Source of the DNA: a bacterium
GTDB lineage: Bacteria; JACRDZ01; JAQUKH01
Reading direction: 5' to 3'
DNA length: 50,720 nt
NCBI GenBank assembly: GCA_040754625.1
Contig: JBFMCF010000018.1
Span: forward strand, 1-50,720
Shown piece by piece: positions 19,595-27,733 of the stretch. Below the pieces are notes generated by a model that was given only the letters and a program-made list of their open reading frames with translations, was not told where the DNA came from and ran no database searches. The translations under genes and the position numbers were made by a program. Within the stretch, counting starts at the first letter, position 1; each line of letters opens with the position of its first letter.

Positions 19595-20179
19595 TTAAAC
19601 TTTCTTTTTTATTACCGAATCAATTATATGATATTCCGCAGCTTGTTCCGCTGACATAAAAAAATCACGGTCTGTATCCTTTCGTATTTTATCCAGAGAC
19701 TGGCCGGTATGTTCAACAAGTATTTCATTTAATTTTTCTCTCATCCGTAAAATTTCTTTAGCCTGGATATCAATATCTGTGGCCTGTCCCTGGACACCGC
19801 CTAACGGCTGATGAATCATAATCCTCGCATTAGGGAGAGCAAACCGCTTGCCATTTTTACCAGCGGCTAAAAGAAGAGCACCCATACTTGCCGCTTGTCC
19901 CATGCATATTGTAGAAACATCAGGCTTAATATACTGCATTGTATCGTAAATAGCCAATCCCGCAGTAACTACTCCACCAGGACAATTTATATATAGATGT
20001 ATATCCTTATCCGGGTCTTCTGCTTCCAAAAAAAGCAGTTGGGCAATTATTAAATTAGAAATATCGTCTTCAATCGGCATACCTATAAAAATTATCCTGT
20101 CTTTTAAGAGCCTTGAATATATATCATACGCCCGTTCTCCCCTGCTTGATTGTTCAACAACCATAGGAATTAGACTCAT
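19595..20179 (-). CDS. clpP: ATP-dependent Clp protease proteolytic subunit ClpP
   Basis: A 194-residue serine protease subunit. The triad is visible: Ser98 in GQAASMGA, His123 in IMIHQPLGG, and an Asp in the helix region about 50 residues later. The N-terminus [20 protein letters not shown] is typical of the mature form with little or no propeptide. ClpP forms a double heptamer with ClpX. Its ATG overlaps the tig stop by four bases (ATGA), so translation is coupled. Confidence 0.97.
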   Translation of the reverse strand: MSLIPMVVEQSSRGERAYDIYSRLLKDRIIFIGMPIEDDISNLIIAQLLFLEAEDPDKDIHLYINCPGGVVTAGLAIYDTMQYIKPDVSTICMGQAASMGALLLAAGKNGKRFALPNARIMIHQPLGGVQGQATDIDIQAKEILRMREKLNEILVEHTGQSLDKIRKDTDRDFFMSAEQAAEYHIIDSVIKKKV

Positions 20180-21459
20180 TTGTTAACCTCCTCTTCCTTA
20201 ATTTCAGCTTTTGAAATAACAAAATCTAATGCTTTTTCTTCTTTGATATCTTCTTCAATTACCGGCAGCAAATTTTTTTCCTTAAACATATCTTTTATCT
20301 CATTCACATTCTTTCTTAATGCCTGCGCTATTTTTCTTATTTCTTCATCTATTTCCAAAGGCGATACGGCAATATTTTCCCTGGCCGCTATTTCTCTTAA
20401 AACTAAAGAGGCTTTAACTTGAGTTTTAGCATTTTCCCTATACGTGTTTCTTAAGTTTTGTATATTATCTGTGTTTTTCAGTTCAATTCCCTTGTAACGC
20501 AAATTTGCTTCGGTTTCCCGGAGAATATCATCTATTTTCTTTTCAATTAAAAACTCCGGCGGATCAAATTGATTGTTTAACGCCAATTGTTTTCTCGCCT
20601 CTTTTTTTAAATTAATATTAGATATTTTTTCTTTAGTCTCTGTTAACTCTCTTTGAATATTAATTTTTAACTCTTCCAAATTTTTCAAATTACCGCACTT
20701 TTCCGCAAGGACATCATTAATTTCCGGCAATTTTTCCTCTCTGATATCATTTACCTTTATTTTAAAAAGGACCTCCTGGCCTTTTAACTTCTTATCGGCA
20801 TAATCATCCGGAAACATTGCCAAAATTTCTTTCTCGTCTCCTATATTACTTCCAATAAGTTTATTTTCAACCTCAGGGAAAAACTCTTTACTGCCTATAC
20901 GCAAAGTAAATCCTTTTGAAGATCCTCCTTTAATAGGATTGTTTTTATGAAAAGCCGTAAAATCTATTACAGCAATATCTCCATCTTTAATTCCCCTGCC
21001 GGAGACTGGAACAAATTCTGCATGTCTTTTTTGTAAATTTTTCAAAACTTCATCAATTTCTCCTTCAGAAATTTTACTGGCATTTTTTTGCAGTTTTAGG
21101 TTTGAATAATTCTTAATATCCAATACAGGTATAATTTCAACTGTAATTTCATAATCCAAAGACCCGTCTTCATTAAAAATTACGTCTTTAACTTCCGGAC
21201 TGCCGACAAAATTCCAATTTTGTTCTTTTAAAATTTTTTCTGACGTTTCATAAATTAAATTTTGGGTCAGCCTGCCGTCAATTACATCTTTAAACCTTTG
21301 TTTTAATATTTCCAAAGGTATTTTTCCTCTCCTAAAACCATCTATACGGGCTTCTTGTCTGATATGATTAATTATAGAATTTCGCTCTCTCAACACATGG
21401 TCTTTATCAATATTAATTTTAATTTGCTTTTTGCTTTCTGATAAATCTGTTATTTGCAA
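20176..21459 (-). CDS. tig: Trigger factor (ribosome-bound chaperone)
   Basis: A protein of about 427 residues with the three trigger-factor parts: ribosome-binding N-domain with the signature-like [15 protein letters not shown] (compare GFRxGKxP), the FKBP-type isomerase domain beginning near [14 protein letters not shown], and a helical C-domain. A longer open frame reaches 21606, but its first 49 residues cross the repeat and tRNA-Leu and are not protein. I chose TTG 21459 because AAGGAG lies seven bases upstream and the product then begins [11 protein letters not shown]. The chaperone catches nascent chains as they leave the ribosome. It leads the tig-clpP-clpX-lon operon. Confidence 0.93.
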   Translation of the reverse strand: MQITDLSESKKQIKINIDKDHVLRERNSIINHIRQEARIDGFRRGKIPLEILKQRFKDVIDGRLTQNLIYETSEKILKEQNWNFVGSPEVKDVIFNEDGSLDYEITVEIIPVLDIKNYSNLKLQKNASKISEGEIDEVLKNLQKRHAEFVPVSGRGIKDGDIAVIDFTAFHKNNPIKGGSSKGFTLRIGSKEFFPEVENKLIGSNIGDEKEILAMFPDDYADKKLKGQEVLFKIKVNDIREEKLPEINDVLAEKCGNLKNLEELKINIQRELTETKEKISNINLKKEARKQLALNNQFDPPEFLIEKKIDDILRETEANLRYKGIELKNTDNIQNLRNTYRENAKTQVKASLVLREIAARENIAVSPLEIDEEIRKIAQALRKNVNEIKDMFKEKNLLPVIEEDIKEEKALDFVISKAEIKEEEVNK

Positions 21460-21480
21460 AGTGCATCTCCTTATATAAAT

Positions 21481-21576
21481 ATTGAAAATAGATAATCGAA
21501 ATTTGACCGCAATCTCGAATCTCAAATCTCGATTCTCAATTGCTCTGATTTTTGTCCGCTCAGGCGGACAAAAATC
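21481..21576 (-). repeat. tRNA trailer repeat, copy 3 (after tRNA-Leu)
   Basis: CCA is followed by TTTTTGTCCGCC TGA GCGGACAAAAA, then AGAGCAATTGAGAATCGA and a distal GATTGCGGTC. It lies in the 5' leader of tig. Confidence 0.85.
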
Positions 21577-21664
21577 TGGTGCCGAGGGCGGGAGTTGAAC
21601 CCGCATCCGCCTTAGGCGGACTAGATCCTAAGTCTAGCGCGTCTGCCAGTTCCGCCACCTCGGC
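21577..21664 (-). tRNA. tRNA-Leu (TAG)
   Basis: An 88-base class II tRNA starting GCCGAGGTGGCGGAACTGG with CCA encoded. The anticodon loop CTTAGGA gives TAG. The long variable arm contains TCCGCC TAA GGCGGA (21606-21620), the same palindrome that occurs between genes and in 23S rRNA. Confidence 0.95.
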
Positions 21665-21668
21665 GATA

Positions 21669-21697
21669 ACAATAAAAATTCAAAAGTCAAAAGTCAA
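21669..21697 (-). promoter_or_regulatory. Possible promoter of tRNA-Leu
   Basis: TTGACT (21692-21697) and TATTGT (21669-21674) are spaced 17 bases apart, just before the tRNA 5' end. The -10 is imperfect and the gap to the tRNA is very short. The rest of 21665-21786 is AT-rich repeat-like sequence with no gene. Confidence 0.4.
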
Positions 21698-21786
21698 AAT
21701 GTAAAATTCATGTATCACTTTGTGATCTTATTAAAATGCGAAGCATCCCTCAATTTTAACTTTTTCATTTTAAATTTTGAATTATT

Positions 21787-22422
21787 TTAAAGTGTGTTCC
21801 ACCTGGTCAGCGGCCAATAAACAAAAACAGCTTTTCCCCTTATATTTTCAATTGGGACCGGACCAAACATTCTGCTGTCATAACTCTTATCGCGGTTATC
21901 ACCCATAACAAAAAGGTTACCCTCCGGAACCGTATACGGCCCAAAATTATCTCTTGCCGAAAAATCTCCGGGTTGAATTTCTGACTCCGCACAAAACTTG
22001 TATGGTTCACTTAATATCCTGCCGTTAATAAAAACCTTTTTGTCCTTAATTTCAATAGTTTCACCTTCCAAGGCAATCACTCTTTTTATAAAATCTTTTT
22101 TTCCGCTTGATATTGGAGGAGTCAAAACAACAACGTCTCCTCTCCGGGGGTTTCTTACTTTGGGAAAATGATAAATAGTCGGAATACGTTTATCCAAAAA
22201 TATCTCAACATCAATAATTGTTGCTGGTATCTTTACCCCGTAGATAAATTTATTAACAAAAACACGGTCACTTTGTATCAATGTTTCTTCCATGGACCCC
22301 CCATAAATATAGGTTGCCTCCACTAAGGTAGTTTTTATAAGAAGCGCTAAAATCAACGCGATTAAAAGCGACTGCCCGTATTCTTTTGCTTTTTCCTTTA
22401 TTTTTTGTTTATCAAATTTCAT
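21787..22422 (-). CDS. lepB: Signal peptidase I
   Basis: A 211-residue membrane peptidase with one N-terminal membrane helix (SLLIALILALLIKTTLV, about 18-34). Catalytic Ser43 is in GGSMEETL and Lys113 in KDFIKRVIAL. MGDNRDKSYDSR near the end is the third conserved box. It cuts signal peptides from exported proteins at the outer side of the inner membrane. ATG 22422 is chosen because AGGAGGT precedes it; an upstream start at 22599 would run through repeat and tRNA sequence. It follows the tRNA cluster and may share its transcript. Confidence 0.95.
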   Translation of the reverse strand: MKFDKQKIKEKAKEYGQSLLIALILALLIKTTLVEATYIYGGSMEETLIQSDRVFVNKFIYGVKIPATIIDVEIFLDKRIPTIYHFPKVRNPRRGDVVVLTPPISSGKKDFIKRVIALEGETIEIKDKKVFINGRILSEPYKFCAESEIQPGDFSARDNFGPYTVPEGNLFVMGDNRDKSYDSRMFGPVPIENIRGKAVFVYWPLTRWNTL

Positions 22423-22455
22423 ATTATAAGACCTCCTGATTTCAATTAAATTGTA

Positions 22456-22569
22456 ATTTGTACGAAAATCGAGAATCGAAAATAGATCACAATCGAGATT
22501 TTTTAATCTAATTTCTATTTTCGATTCTCGATTGCTCTGATTTTTGTCCGCCTGGGGCGGGCAAAAATC
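22456..22569 (-). repeat. tRNA trailer repeat, copy 4 (after tRNA-Lys)
   Basis: CCA is followed by GATTTTTGCCCGCC CCA GGCGGAC-AAAAATC pairing, then AGAGCAATCGAGAATCGA and a distal CTCGATTGTGATC. It lies in the lepB leader. Confidence 0.85.
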
Positions 22570-22645
22570 TGGTGGGCCGTGCAGGAATCGAACCAGCAAC
22601 CCCCTGATTAAGAGTCAGATGCTCTACCAATTGAGCTAACGGCCC
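22570..22645 (-). tRNA. tRNA-Lys (CTT)
   Basis: A 76-base cloverleaf starting GGGCCGTTAGCTCAATTGG with CCA encoded. The anticodon loop CTCTTAA gives CTT. Confidence 0.93.
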
Positions 22646-22651
22646 ATGTAT

Positions 22652-22749
22652 ATGAAAATAGAAAATCGAGATTTGATCGCAATCGAGATTTTATTAATCT
22701 AATTTCAATTTTCGATTCTCGATTGCTCTGTCCCGATACTTATCGGGAC
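22652..22749 (-). repeat. tRNA trailer repeat, copy 5 (after tRNA-Arg TCT)
   Basis: CCA is followed by GTCCCGATA AG TATCGGGAC, then AGAGCAATCGAGAATCGA and a distal CTCGATTGCGATC. The palindrome is identical to that of copy 6. Confidence 0.87.
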
Positions 22750-22826
22750 TGGTGCGCCTAGGAGGAATCGAACCTCCAGCCCACGGATTAGAAATCCGTT
22801 GCTCTATCCAATTGAGCTATAGGCGC
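22750..22826 (-). tRNA. tRNA-Arg (TCT)
   Basis: A 77-base cloverleaf with acceptor GCGCCTA/TAGGCGC and CCA encoded. The loop in CGGATTTCTAATCCG gives TCT. Confidence 0.94.
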
Positions 22827-22830
22827 CTGT

Positions 22831-22936
22831 TAGAAAATCGAGAATCGAAAATAGAAAATAGACAAATCCAAAGAAATTCCTCAATCTAATCTCGATTTTC
22901 TATTTTCGATTGCTCTGTCCCGATACTTATCGGGAC
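22831..22936 (-). repeat. tRNA trailer repeat, copy 6 (after tRNA-Arg CCG)
   Basis: The same GTCCCGATA AG TATCGGGAC palindrome and AGAGCAATCGAAAATAG as copy 5. The distal CGATTGCGGTC is degraded in this copy. Confidence 0.82.
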
Positions 22937-23013
22937 TGGTGTGCCTGAGTGGAGTCGAACCACCGGCCTACGGCTTCGGAGGCCGTCGCTCTATCCAACT
23001 GAGCTACAGGCAC
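22937..23013 (-). tRNA. tRNA-Arg (CCG)
   Basis: A 77-base cloverleaf with acceptor GTGCCTG/CAGGCAC and CCA encoded. The loop in CGGCCTCCGAAGCCG gives CCG. Confidence 0.94.
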
Positions 23014-23014
23014 T

Positions 23015-23123
23015 CAAATAGAAAATCGAGAATCGAAAATAGACTGCAAGCGGAAATTCTATTTTTCTCTATTTTCAAATCTCGATTTTCGATTGCTCTA
23101 TTTTTGTGCGAAGCGCAAAAATT
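23015..23123 (-). repeat. tRNA trailer repeat, copy 7 (after tRNA-Gly)
   Basis: CCA is followed by a TTTTTGCGC-TTCG-CACAAAAA imperfect palindrome, then AGAGCAATCGAAAATCGA. The distal part reads CGCTTGCAGTC, a diverged form. Confidence 0.8.
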
Positions 23124-23199
23124 TGGAGCGGGAAACGGGATTTGAACCCGCGACATCTACCTTGGCAAGGTAGCGCTCTACCAACTGAGCTATTCCCGC
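23124..23199 (-). tRNA. tRNA-Gly (GCC)
   Basis: A 76-base cloverleaf starting GCGGGAATAGCTCAGTTGG with CCA encoded. The loop in TACCTTGCCAAGGTA gives GCC. It is first in the Gly-Arg-Arg-Lys-lepB series. Confidence 0.95.
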
Positions 23200-23244
23200 T
23201 TAAATTTAAACACTATATTAAAAATGTGTTAAAAGATATTATCA

Positions 23245-23273
23245 TAAATATTAAAACAAAGCAAGTATGTCAA
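23245..23273 (-). promoter_or_regulatory. Predicted promoter of the tRNA-Gly to lepB series
   Basis: TTGACA (23268-23273) and TATTTA (23245-23250), 17 bases apart on the minus strand, lie between rnc and tRNA-Gly. Confidence 0.5.
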
Positions 23274-23279
23274 AACCTA

Positions 23280-23996
23280 CTATTTAAATTTCTCTAAAGC
23301 CATTTGGGCGGCCAATTGTTCAGCTTGTTTTTTACTCTTTCCCCGGCCCCTTCCGCAAACAATATTATCAATCAATAACTCTACATCAAAAATCTTTTCA
23401 TGCTCAGGACCGATTTCATCAACAATCCTGTAAATAGGGATTTTTTTAAGTTTAACCTGTGTATATTCCTGTAGCTGGCTTTTATAGTCGGCAATATTGC
23501 TGGAAAACATTTCTGCCTCCATATGTGCGATTATAAATTTGTACGCCTCTTCTAATCCTGAATCTAGATACACAGCGCCAATGATAGCTTCAAATGTATT
23601 TGCCAAAATAGAATCTCTGTCTCTGCCGCCAGTAGATTCCTCCCCGCGCCCCAGAAGCAAATAACGGCCGATATTCAACTGCCTGGCGTTTTTAGATAAC
23701 ACGGGTTCGCTGACAATTCTTGCCCGAAGCTTAGAAAGATTCCCCTCGTTTGCCTGGGGAAATTTCTGATAAAGATATTCACTCGTAACTAAATTCAAAA
23801 CTGCATCTCCCAAAAATTCCAGCTTCTCATTATATCCTGTATTATCTTTCTGTTCATGGGCATAAGAACTATGTATCAATGCTTGATTAAAAATATGTAA
23901 ATTGTTTATTTTAATTTTTAATTTTTTAGCCAAACCCTGCAGATCTTTTACTCGCTCTTTTCCTAAATTCACCCCGCCCTTCACCTCAACTTTCAT
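23280..23996 (-). CDS. rnc: Ribonuclease III
   Basis: A 238-residue double-strand RNA endonuclease. The catalytic signature NEKLEFLGDAVLNL holds Glu60 and Asp64 near the N-terminus. A C-terminal dsRNA-binding domain has the KKQAEQLAAQMAL helix. It matures rRNA precursors, and in bacteria with 23S insertions it removes them. That fits the helix 45 insertion in this window. It lies downstream of fabF in the order fabF-rnc, common in bacterial fab clusters. Between the two is a GC-rich hairpin (24055-24086). The start at 23996 gives about 30 residues before the domain; a later start is possible. Confidence 0.95.
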   Translation of the reverse strand: MKVEVKGGVNLGKERVKDLQGLAKKLKIKINNLHIFNQALIHSSYAHEQKDNTGYNEKLEFLGDAVLNLVTSEYLYQKFPQANEGNLSKLRARIVSEPVLSKNARQLNIGRYLLLGRGEESTGGRDRDSILANTFEAIIGAVYLDSGLEEAYKFIIAHMEAEMFSSNIADYKSQLQEYTQVKLKKIPIYRIVDEIGPEHEKIFDVELLIDNIVCGRGRGKSKKQAEQLAAQMALEKFK

Positions 23997-24054
23997 TAAC
24001 TGAACATAATTTTCTAAAAATTTATCTCTCTTTTTACCCGCTAAAAATAATCTC

Positions 24055-24086
24055 AGGAAGGGCGGGGTTCACCCCCTGCCTTTCCT
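24055..24086. repeat. GC-rich hairpin between fabF and rnc
   Basis: GGAAGGGCGGGG and CCCCCTGCCTTTCC pair imperfectly around TTCA. There is no T-run in the direction of transcription, so it may be a processing or stability element. Confidence 0.5.
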
Positions 24087-24100
24087 TCTTCAAACTTTTT

Positions 24101-25345
24101 TCACTGCATTGTAAACCTCTTCATTATAATGACTCCGTTTTGCCCCCCAAAACCAAAGGAATTTGACAAAACCACATTTACCTCTTTTTCCCGTGGTTTA
24201 TTGGGGACATAATCCAAATCACATTCGGGATCGGGAAACTCATAATTTATTGTCGGAAGGACAACCTTTTTATCTAATATTAAAGCGCATATTACACCTT
24301 CAATCCCCCCGGCTGCCCCTAAAAGATGCCCTGTCATTGATTTTGTGGAACTTATACTAAGTTTGTGAGCATAATCTCCAAAGACCTTTTTAATTGCCAA
24401 AGTTTCACATTTATCGTTCAATTTTGTCGACGTCCCATGGGCATTGATATAATCAACATCAGTTGGTTTTAAATTCGCATCCAGCAACGCATTGTTCATG
24501 GCCCTTGCCGCACCGTCACCCGTTAAGTCAGGCGAAGTTATATGATATGCATCAAGGCTCATCCCATAACCTGCCATTTCCCCGTATATTTTGGCTTTCC
24601 TGCTGACAGCATGTTCTAATGTTTCCAGAACAATAACACCGGCACCTTCACTCATGACAAAACCATCGCGCTCATTATCAAAAGGCCTGCTTGCCCTTTG
24701 TGGATCATCATTACGGACCGATAAACTTCTTGCCGCACAAAATCCCGCTACACCCAGGGGAGTTAACGGAGACTCGCTTCCTCCTGCAATCATTACATCA
24801 GCTTCACCGCGCTGAATGATTTTATAGGCGTCACCAATTGCATGTGTTCCCGTTGCGCAAGCCGTAGCCAGAGTGGTGCTTGGGCCTTTAACTCCAAGAA
24901 TTATAGCAGTCTGGCCTGTAACCATATTAACAATCATCATTGGTATAAGAAAAGGGCTTACTCTTCTGACTCCTGAATTCAATAATACTTTATGCTCTTC
25001 TTCCATCGCCCTCAAACCGCCGATCCCTGAACCAATGACCACCCCAATTCTATTAACATCTTCCTTTGACAAATCAAGTCCCGCATCTTCCACCGCCGAA
25101 CAAGAGGCATAAATACCATACTGGCAAAATTCATCCATATGCCTGATATCTTTTTTTGTTAAAAATTTTGATGGATCAAAATCTTTAACTTCACCCGCGA
25201 TTCTGGTCGGATAACCGGATGCGTCAAATCTTGTTAAAGGGCCAATCCCGCTTTTACCAGAAAATAAATTTTGCCAAAATTCATTTCTATTATTTCCCAA
25301 AGATGAAACGACGCCAATTCCTGTTATTACAACTCTTTTCTTCAC
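24101..25345 (-). CDS. fabF: 3-oxoacyl-ACP synthase II
   Basis: A 414-residue elongating condensing enzyme. Cys163 in TACATGTHAIG is the acyl acceptor. The two histidines lie in INAHGTSTKLND (about 303) and GHLLGAAGG (about 342). The N-terminus RVVITGIGVVSSLG is canonical. It adds two-carbon units from malonyl-ACP in fatty-acid elongation. It is separated from acpP by 247 bases full of hairpins, an unusual gap inside a normally tight pair. Confidence 0.96.
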   Translation of the reverse strand: MKKRVVITGIGVVSSLGNNRNEFWQNLFSGKSGIGPLTRFDASGYPTRIAGEVKDFDPSKFLTKKDIRHMDEFCQYGIYASCSAVEDAGLDLSKEDVNRIGVVIGSGIGGLRAMEEEHKVLLNSGVRRVSPFLIPMMIVNMVTGQTAIILGVKGPSTTLATACATGTHAIGDAYKIIQRGEADVMIAGGSESPLTPLGVAGFCAARSLSVRNDDPQRASRPFDNERDGFVMSEGAGVIVLETLEHAVSRKAKIYGEMAGYGMSLDAYHITSPDLTGDGAARAMNNALLDANLKPTDVDYINAHGTSTKLNDKCETLAIKKVFGDYAHKLSISSTKSMTGHLLGAAGGIEGVICALILDKKVVLPTINYEFPDPECDLDYVPNKPREKEVNVVLSNSFGFGGQNGVIIMKRFTMQ

Positions 25346-25383
25346 TCAAAAACTCCTTTTTTCGGTAACATACAAAAATAAAT

Positions 25384-25562
25384 GAGCAGCCGGGATATTT
25401 TTCCGGCTGCTCATCCTGAGCAAAGCGAAGGTTCCCTTGTCCATTTTTTAGGATCCTTCGTCACTTCGTTCCTCAGGATGAGGGGTCGCCTGCCTGCGGT
25501 AGGCAGGAAATTCCCCGACCCCTTAAATAAATAGGGTATAAGTATTAAGCTATTCTTATACC
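25384..25562. repeat. Cluster of four hairpins between acpP and fabF
   Basis: In order: GAGCAGCCGG/CCGGCTGCTC (25384-25412); CTCATCCTGAG...CTCAGGATGAG, a long arm that also pairs GCGAAGG with CCTTCG (25410-25482); CCTGCCT/AGGCAGG (25489-25508); GGGTATAAG/CTTATACCC (about 25536-25562). No gene is seen in 25346-25592. Such sequences may terminate or adjust transcription between acpP and fabF. Confidence 0.75.
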
Positions 25563-25592
25563 CTTCTTTATGTTAATTTGAATATATTTGCC

Positions 25593-25826
25593 CTATGACT
25601 TGTGGGCGTTAATATATTTAATTGCATCTCCAACATTAATTATTTTTTCAGCCTCTTCATCGGGTATCTCAATACCGAATTCATCTTCTAACGCCATTAC
25701 TAATTCAACCGTATCCAGAGAATCCGCACCTAAATCCCCTACAAAAGAAGATTCTGGTTTTACTTCTGCTATATCTACTCCTAATTGTTCAGCAACAATT
25801 TTCTTAACTTTTTCGTCAATTGCCAT
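25593..25826 (-). CDS. acpP: Acyl carrier protein
   Basis: A 77-residue acidic protein. Ser36 in [11 protein letters not shown] is the site for the 4'-phosphopantetheine arm. Its helical core is typical, ending [15 protein letters not shown]. It carries growing acyl chains for the Fab enzymes encoded around it. A good GGGAGGTGAAT sits before the start. It is separated from fabG upstream by 240 bases without a gene. Confidence 0.97.
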   Translation of the reverse strand: MAIDEKVKKIVAEQLGVDIAEVKPESSFVGDLGADSLDTVELVMALEDEFGIEIPDEEAEKIINVGDAIKYINAHKS

Positions 25827-25858
25827 TAAAAATTCACCTCCCTTTTCAATGAGCAGAT

Positions 25859-25885
25859 GATTTATCCGCCTCAGGCGGATAAATC
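25859..25885. repeat. Perfect palindrome GATTTATCCGCC-TCA-GGCGGATAAATC
   Basis: A 27-base hairpin with a 12-bp perfect stem in the acpP leader. It belongs to the TCCGCC-TNA-GGCGGA family seen at several other places in the window. Confidence 0.85.
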
Positions 25886-26046
25886 ATAGTTGCGAAGCCC
25901 GTCTGCAAATCGAACCCCGCACCTTTTACTCATTTAAATTATTTTTATACTAAAAAACTTTTTAATCTATGTTCGTTTTTCCACACTTTTTAAATAATAA
26001 AAAGATGCGGGGTAAATTCGACCATACAACTTAGCTGTGCAATAGC
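25886..26046. other. acpP-fabG spacer with further inverted repeats
   Basis: CCCCGCACC...GATGCGGGG brackets an AT-rich stretch. ACAACTTAGC...GCTAAGTTGT (about 26026-26057) forms a hairpin at the fabG 3' end. No gene is seen. Confidence 0.6.
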
Positions 26047-26066
26047 TTGCTAAGTTGTGGTCTCAT

Positions 26067-26807
26067 TTACATTGCCATTCCGCCATCCACCCGTATAACC
26101 TCTCCGGTTATATATCCGGCTTTTTCTGAAACTAAAAAAAGGATGGCCTGGGCCACATCTTCAACCTGGCCCAGCCTGCCAAGCGGAATCTGTTTCATTA
26201 AATTTTCTTTCACGTTATCAGGCAAGACCTTGGTCATTTCTGTAGCGATAAATCCCGGCGCAATCGCGTTTACAGTAATATTGCGGCTGGCTACTTCCCT
26301 CGCTACGGTCTTTGTGAAACCAATTATACCAGCCTTGCTTGCAGAATAATTAGCCTGGCCGGCGTTACCAATAAGCCCTACGATTGAAGCTATATTAACA
26401 ATCCTGCCCCACCGTTCTTTAAGCATTGGACGAATAACGGCTTTCGTACAATTAAAAACACCCTTAAGGTTTATGTTTAAAACCCTGTCCCAATCCTCTT
26501 CCTTCATCTTCAAAAGAAGGCCGTCACGGGTAATACCCGCATTGTTGACAAGTATATCTATTTTACCATACTTGTCAAGGATTTTATTGGTAACGTCAGA
26601 AACTTCCGTAAAATTACTCACATCCATTTTATAAGCCGACGCACTTCCGCCCAATCCTTCAATTTCCTTAAGCATATTATCGGCATTTTCCTGGCTGATA
26701 TCAACTACAACAACTTTTGCCCCGTTTTTTGCAAGTCCTAAAGAAATAGCCTTGCCTATTCCCTGCCCCCCTCCTGTAACAATGGAAACCCTGTCTTTTA
26801 GCCCCAT
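26067..26807 (-). CDS. fabG: 3-oxoacyl-ACP reductase
   Basis: A 246-residue short-chain dehydrogenase. The NADPH-binding TGGGQGIGKAI (about 11-21), NNAG (about 88) and catalytic Ser/Tyr/Lys (IASIVGLIGNAGQANYSASKAG) are present. It reduces 3-oxoacyl-ACP to 3-hydroxyacyl-ACP. ATG 26807 is chosen over 26837 because AAGGAG lies just upstream. It overlaps the fabD stop by 10 bases. Confidence 0.96.
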   Translation of the reverse strand: MGLKDRVSIVTGGGQGIGKAISLGLAKNGAKVVVVDISQENADNMLKEIEGLGGSASAYKMDVSNFTEVSDVTNKILDKYGKIDILVNNAGITRDGLLLKMKEEDWDRVLNINLKGVFNCTKAVIRPMLKERWGRIVNIASIVGLIGNAGQANYSASKAGIIGFTKTVAREVASRNITVNAIAPGFIATEMTKVLPDNVKENLMKQIPLGRLGQVEDVAQAILFLVSEKAGYITGEVIRVDGGMAM

Positions 26808-27733
26808 AAACTCTCTCCTTTTTTTATTTCTTTCCATTTTTCATCCATACAAATTATTTTTGCACCTGGATTTATTCTCTTTAATAATCCTGCAAGGACA
26901 TTTCCAAACCCAACCTCAACAAAATTAGTTATTCCGGCACTTAAAATATAATTTATTGAATCATCCCATAAAACCGGTGATTTCATTTGTAATGAAAGCA
27001 TTTTTTTTATCTCGCGTGGATCAGTCAGCGGTTTACCTGTAACATTGCTTATTATCGGAATTTTTGGAATTGAAAATTCAATATTTTCCATATAATGAAA
27101 AAACTCCCCGGCTGTTTCATTCATCAGCGAGGAATGAAAAGGCCCTTTTGTATTGAGAAATATTATCTTTTTTATCCCTTTCTTTTTCAGCTCTTCGCCG
27201 GCAGATTCAACCGCCTTTGATTCACCGGAAATAACAACCTGCCCCGGCGCGTTATAATTAACCACTTCAACAACCCCCGTATTTTTAACGCCGGCACAAA
27301 CTTCCCTGATAAGATTTTTATCTCCGCCTAAAACTGCGGCCATTTTCCCATATCCGGGAGGAAAGGCATTTTCCATAAGTTCAGCCCTTTTTTTAACTAA
27401 ACGCAGCCCTTCTTCCCATGAAAAAATTCCTGCGGCCACACAGGCTGAATATTCACCCAAACTGTGCCCTGCCAGGATGTCTGCGTAAATGCCGTGCTCT
27501 TTCAATAACATAAGATAAGCCATGCTAACCATAAAAACTGCCGGTTGGGTGTTTTTTGTACGCGATAATTCTTCAATATCTCCAAAAAACATAATACTGG
27601 TTAAATCAAAATCCAGAATTTCATTGGATTTATCAAAAATGTCTCTCAATTTTGAGTCGGAGTCGTATAACTCCTTACCCATTCCAATTTTTTGTATTCC
27701 CTGCCCGGGAAAAATATAAGCCAATTTAATCAA
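26798..27733 (-). CDS. fabD: Malonyl-CoA:ACP transacylase
   Basis: A 311-residue acyltransferase. FPGQGIQKIGMG (about 8-19) and the nucleophile Ser91 in GHSLGEYSA are present, plus the catalytic His near HSSLM (about 200). It loads malonyl groups onto ACP. It overlaps fabK upstream by eight bases and fabG downstream by ten, showing tight translational coupling. Confidence 0.96.
   Translation of the reverse strand: MIKLAYIFPGQGIQKIGMGKELYDSDSKLRDIFDKSNEILDFDLTSIMFFGDIEELSRTKNTQPAVFMVSMAYLMLLKEHGIYADILAGHSLGEYSACVAAGIFSWEEGLRLVKKRAELMENAFPPGYGKMAAVLGGDKNLIREVCAGVKNTGVVEVVNYNAPGQVVISGESKAVESAGEELKKKGIKKIIFLNTKGPFHSSLMNETAGEFFHYMENIEFSIPKIPIISNVTGKPLTDPREIKKMLSLQMKSPVLWDDSINYILSAGITNFVEVGFGNVLAGLLKRINPGAKIICMDEKWKEIKKGESLWG

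Noticed and set aside
21460-21606. N-terminal extension of trigger factor
   Set aside because: It translates the repeat and part of tRNA-Leu; the ribosome site supports TTG 21459.
22423-22599. N-terminal extension of signal peptidase I
   Set aside because: It translates tRNA-Lys and the trailer repeat; AGGAGGT supports ATG 22422.
25886-25930. Possible tRNA fragment (GGGGTTCGATTTGC resembles a T-arm)
   Set aside because: No acceptor or anticodon arm could be paired; it is better explained by flanking inverted repeats.
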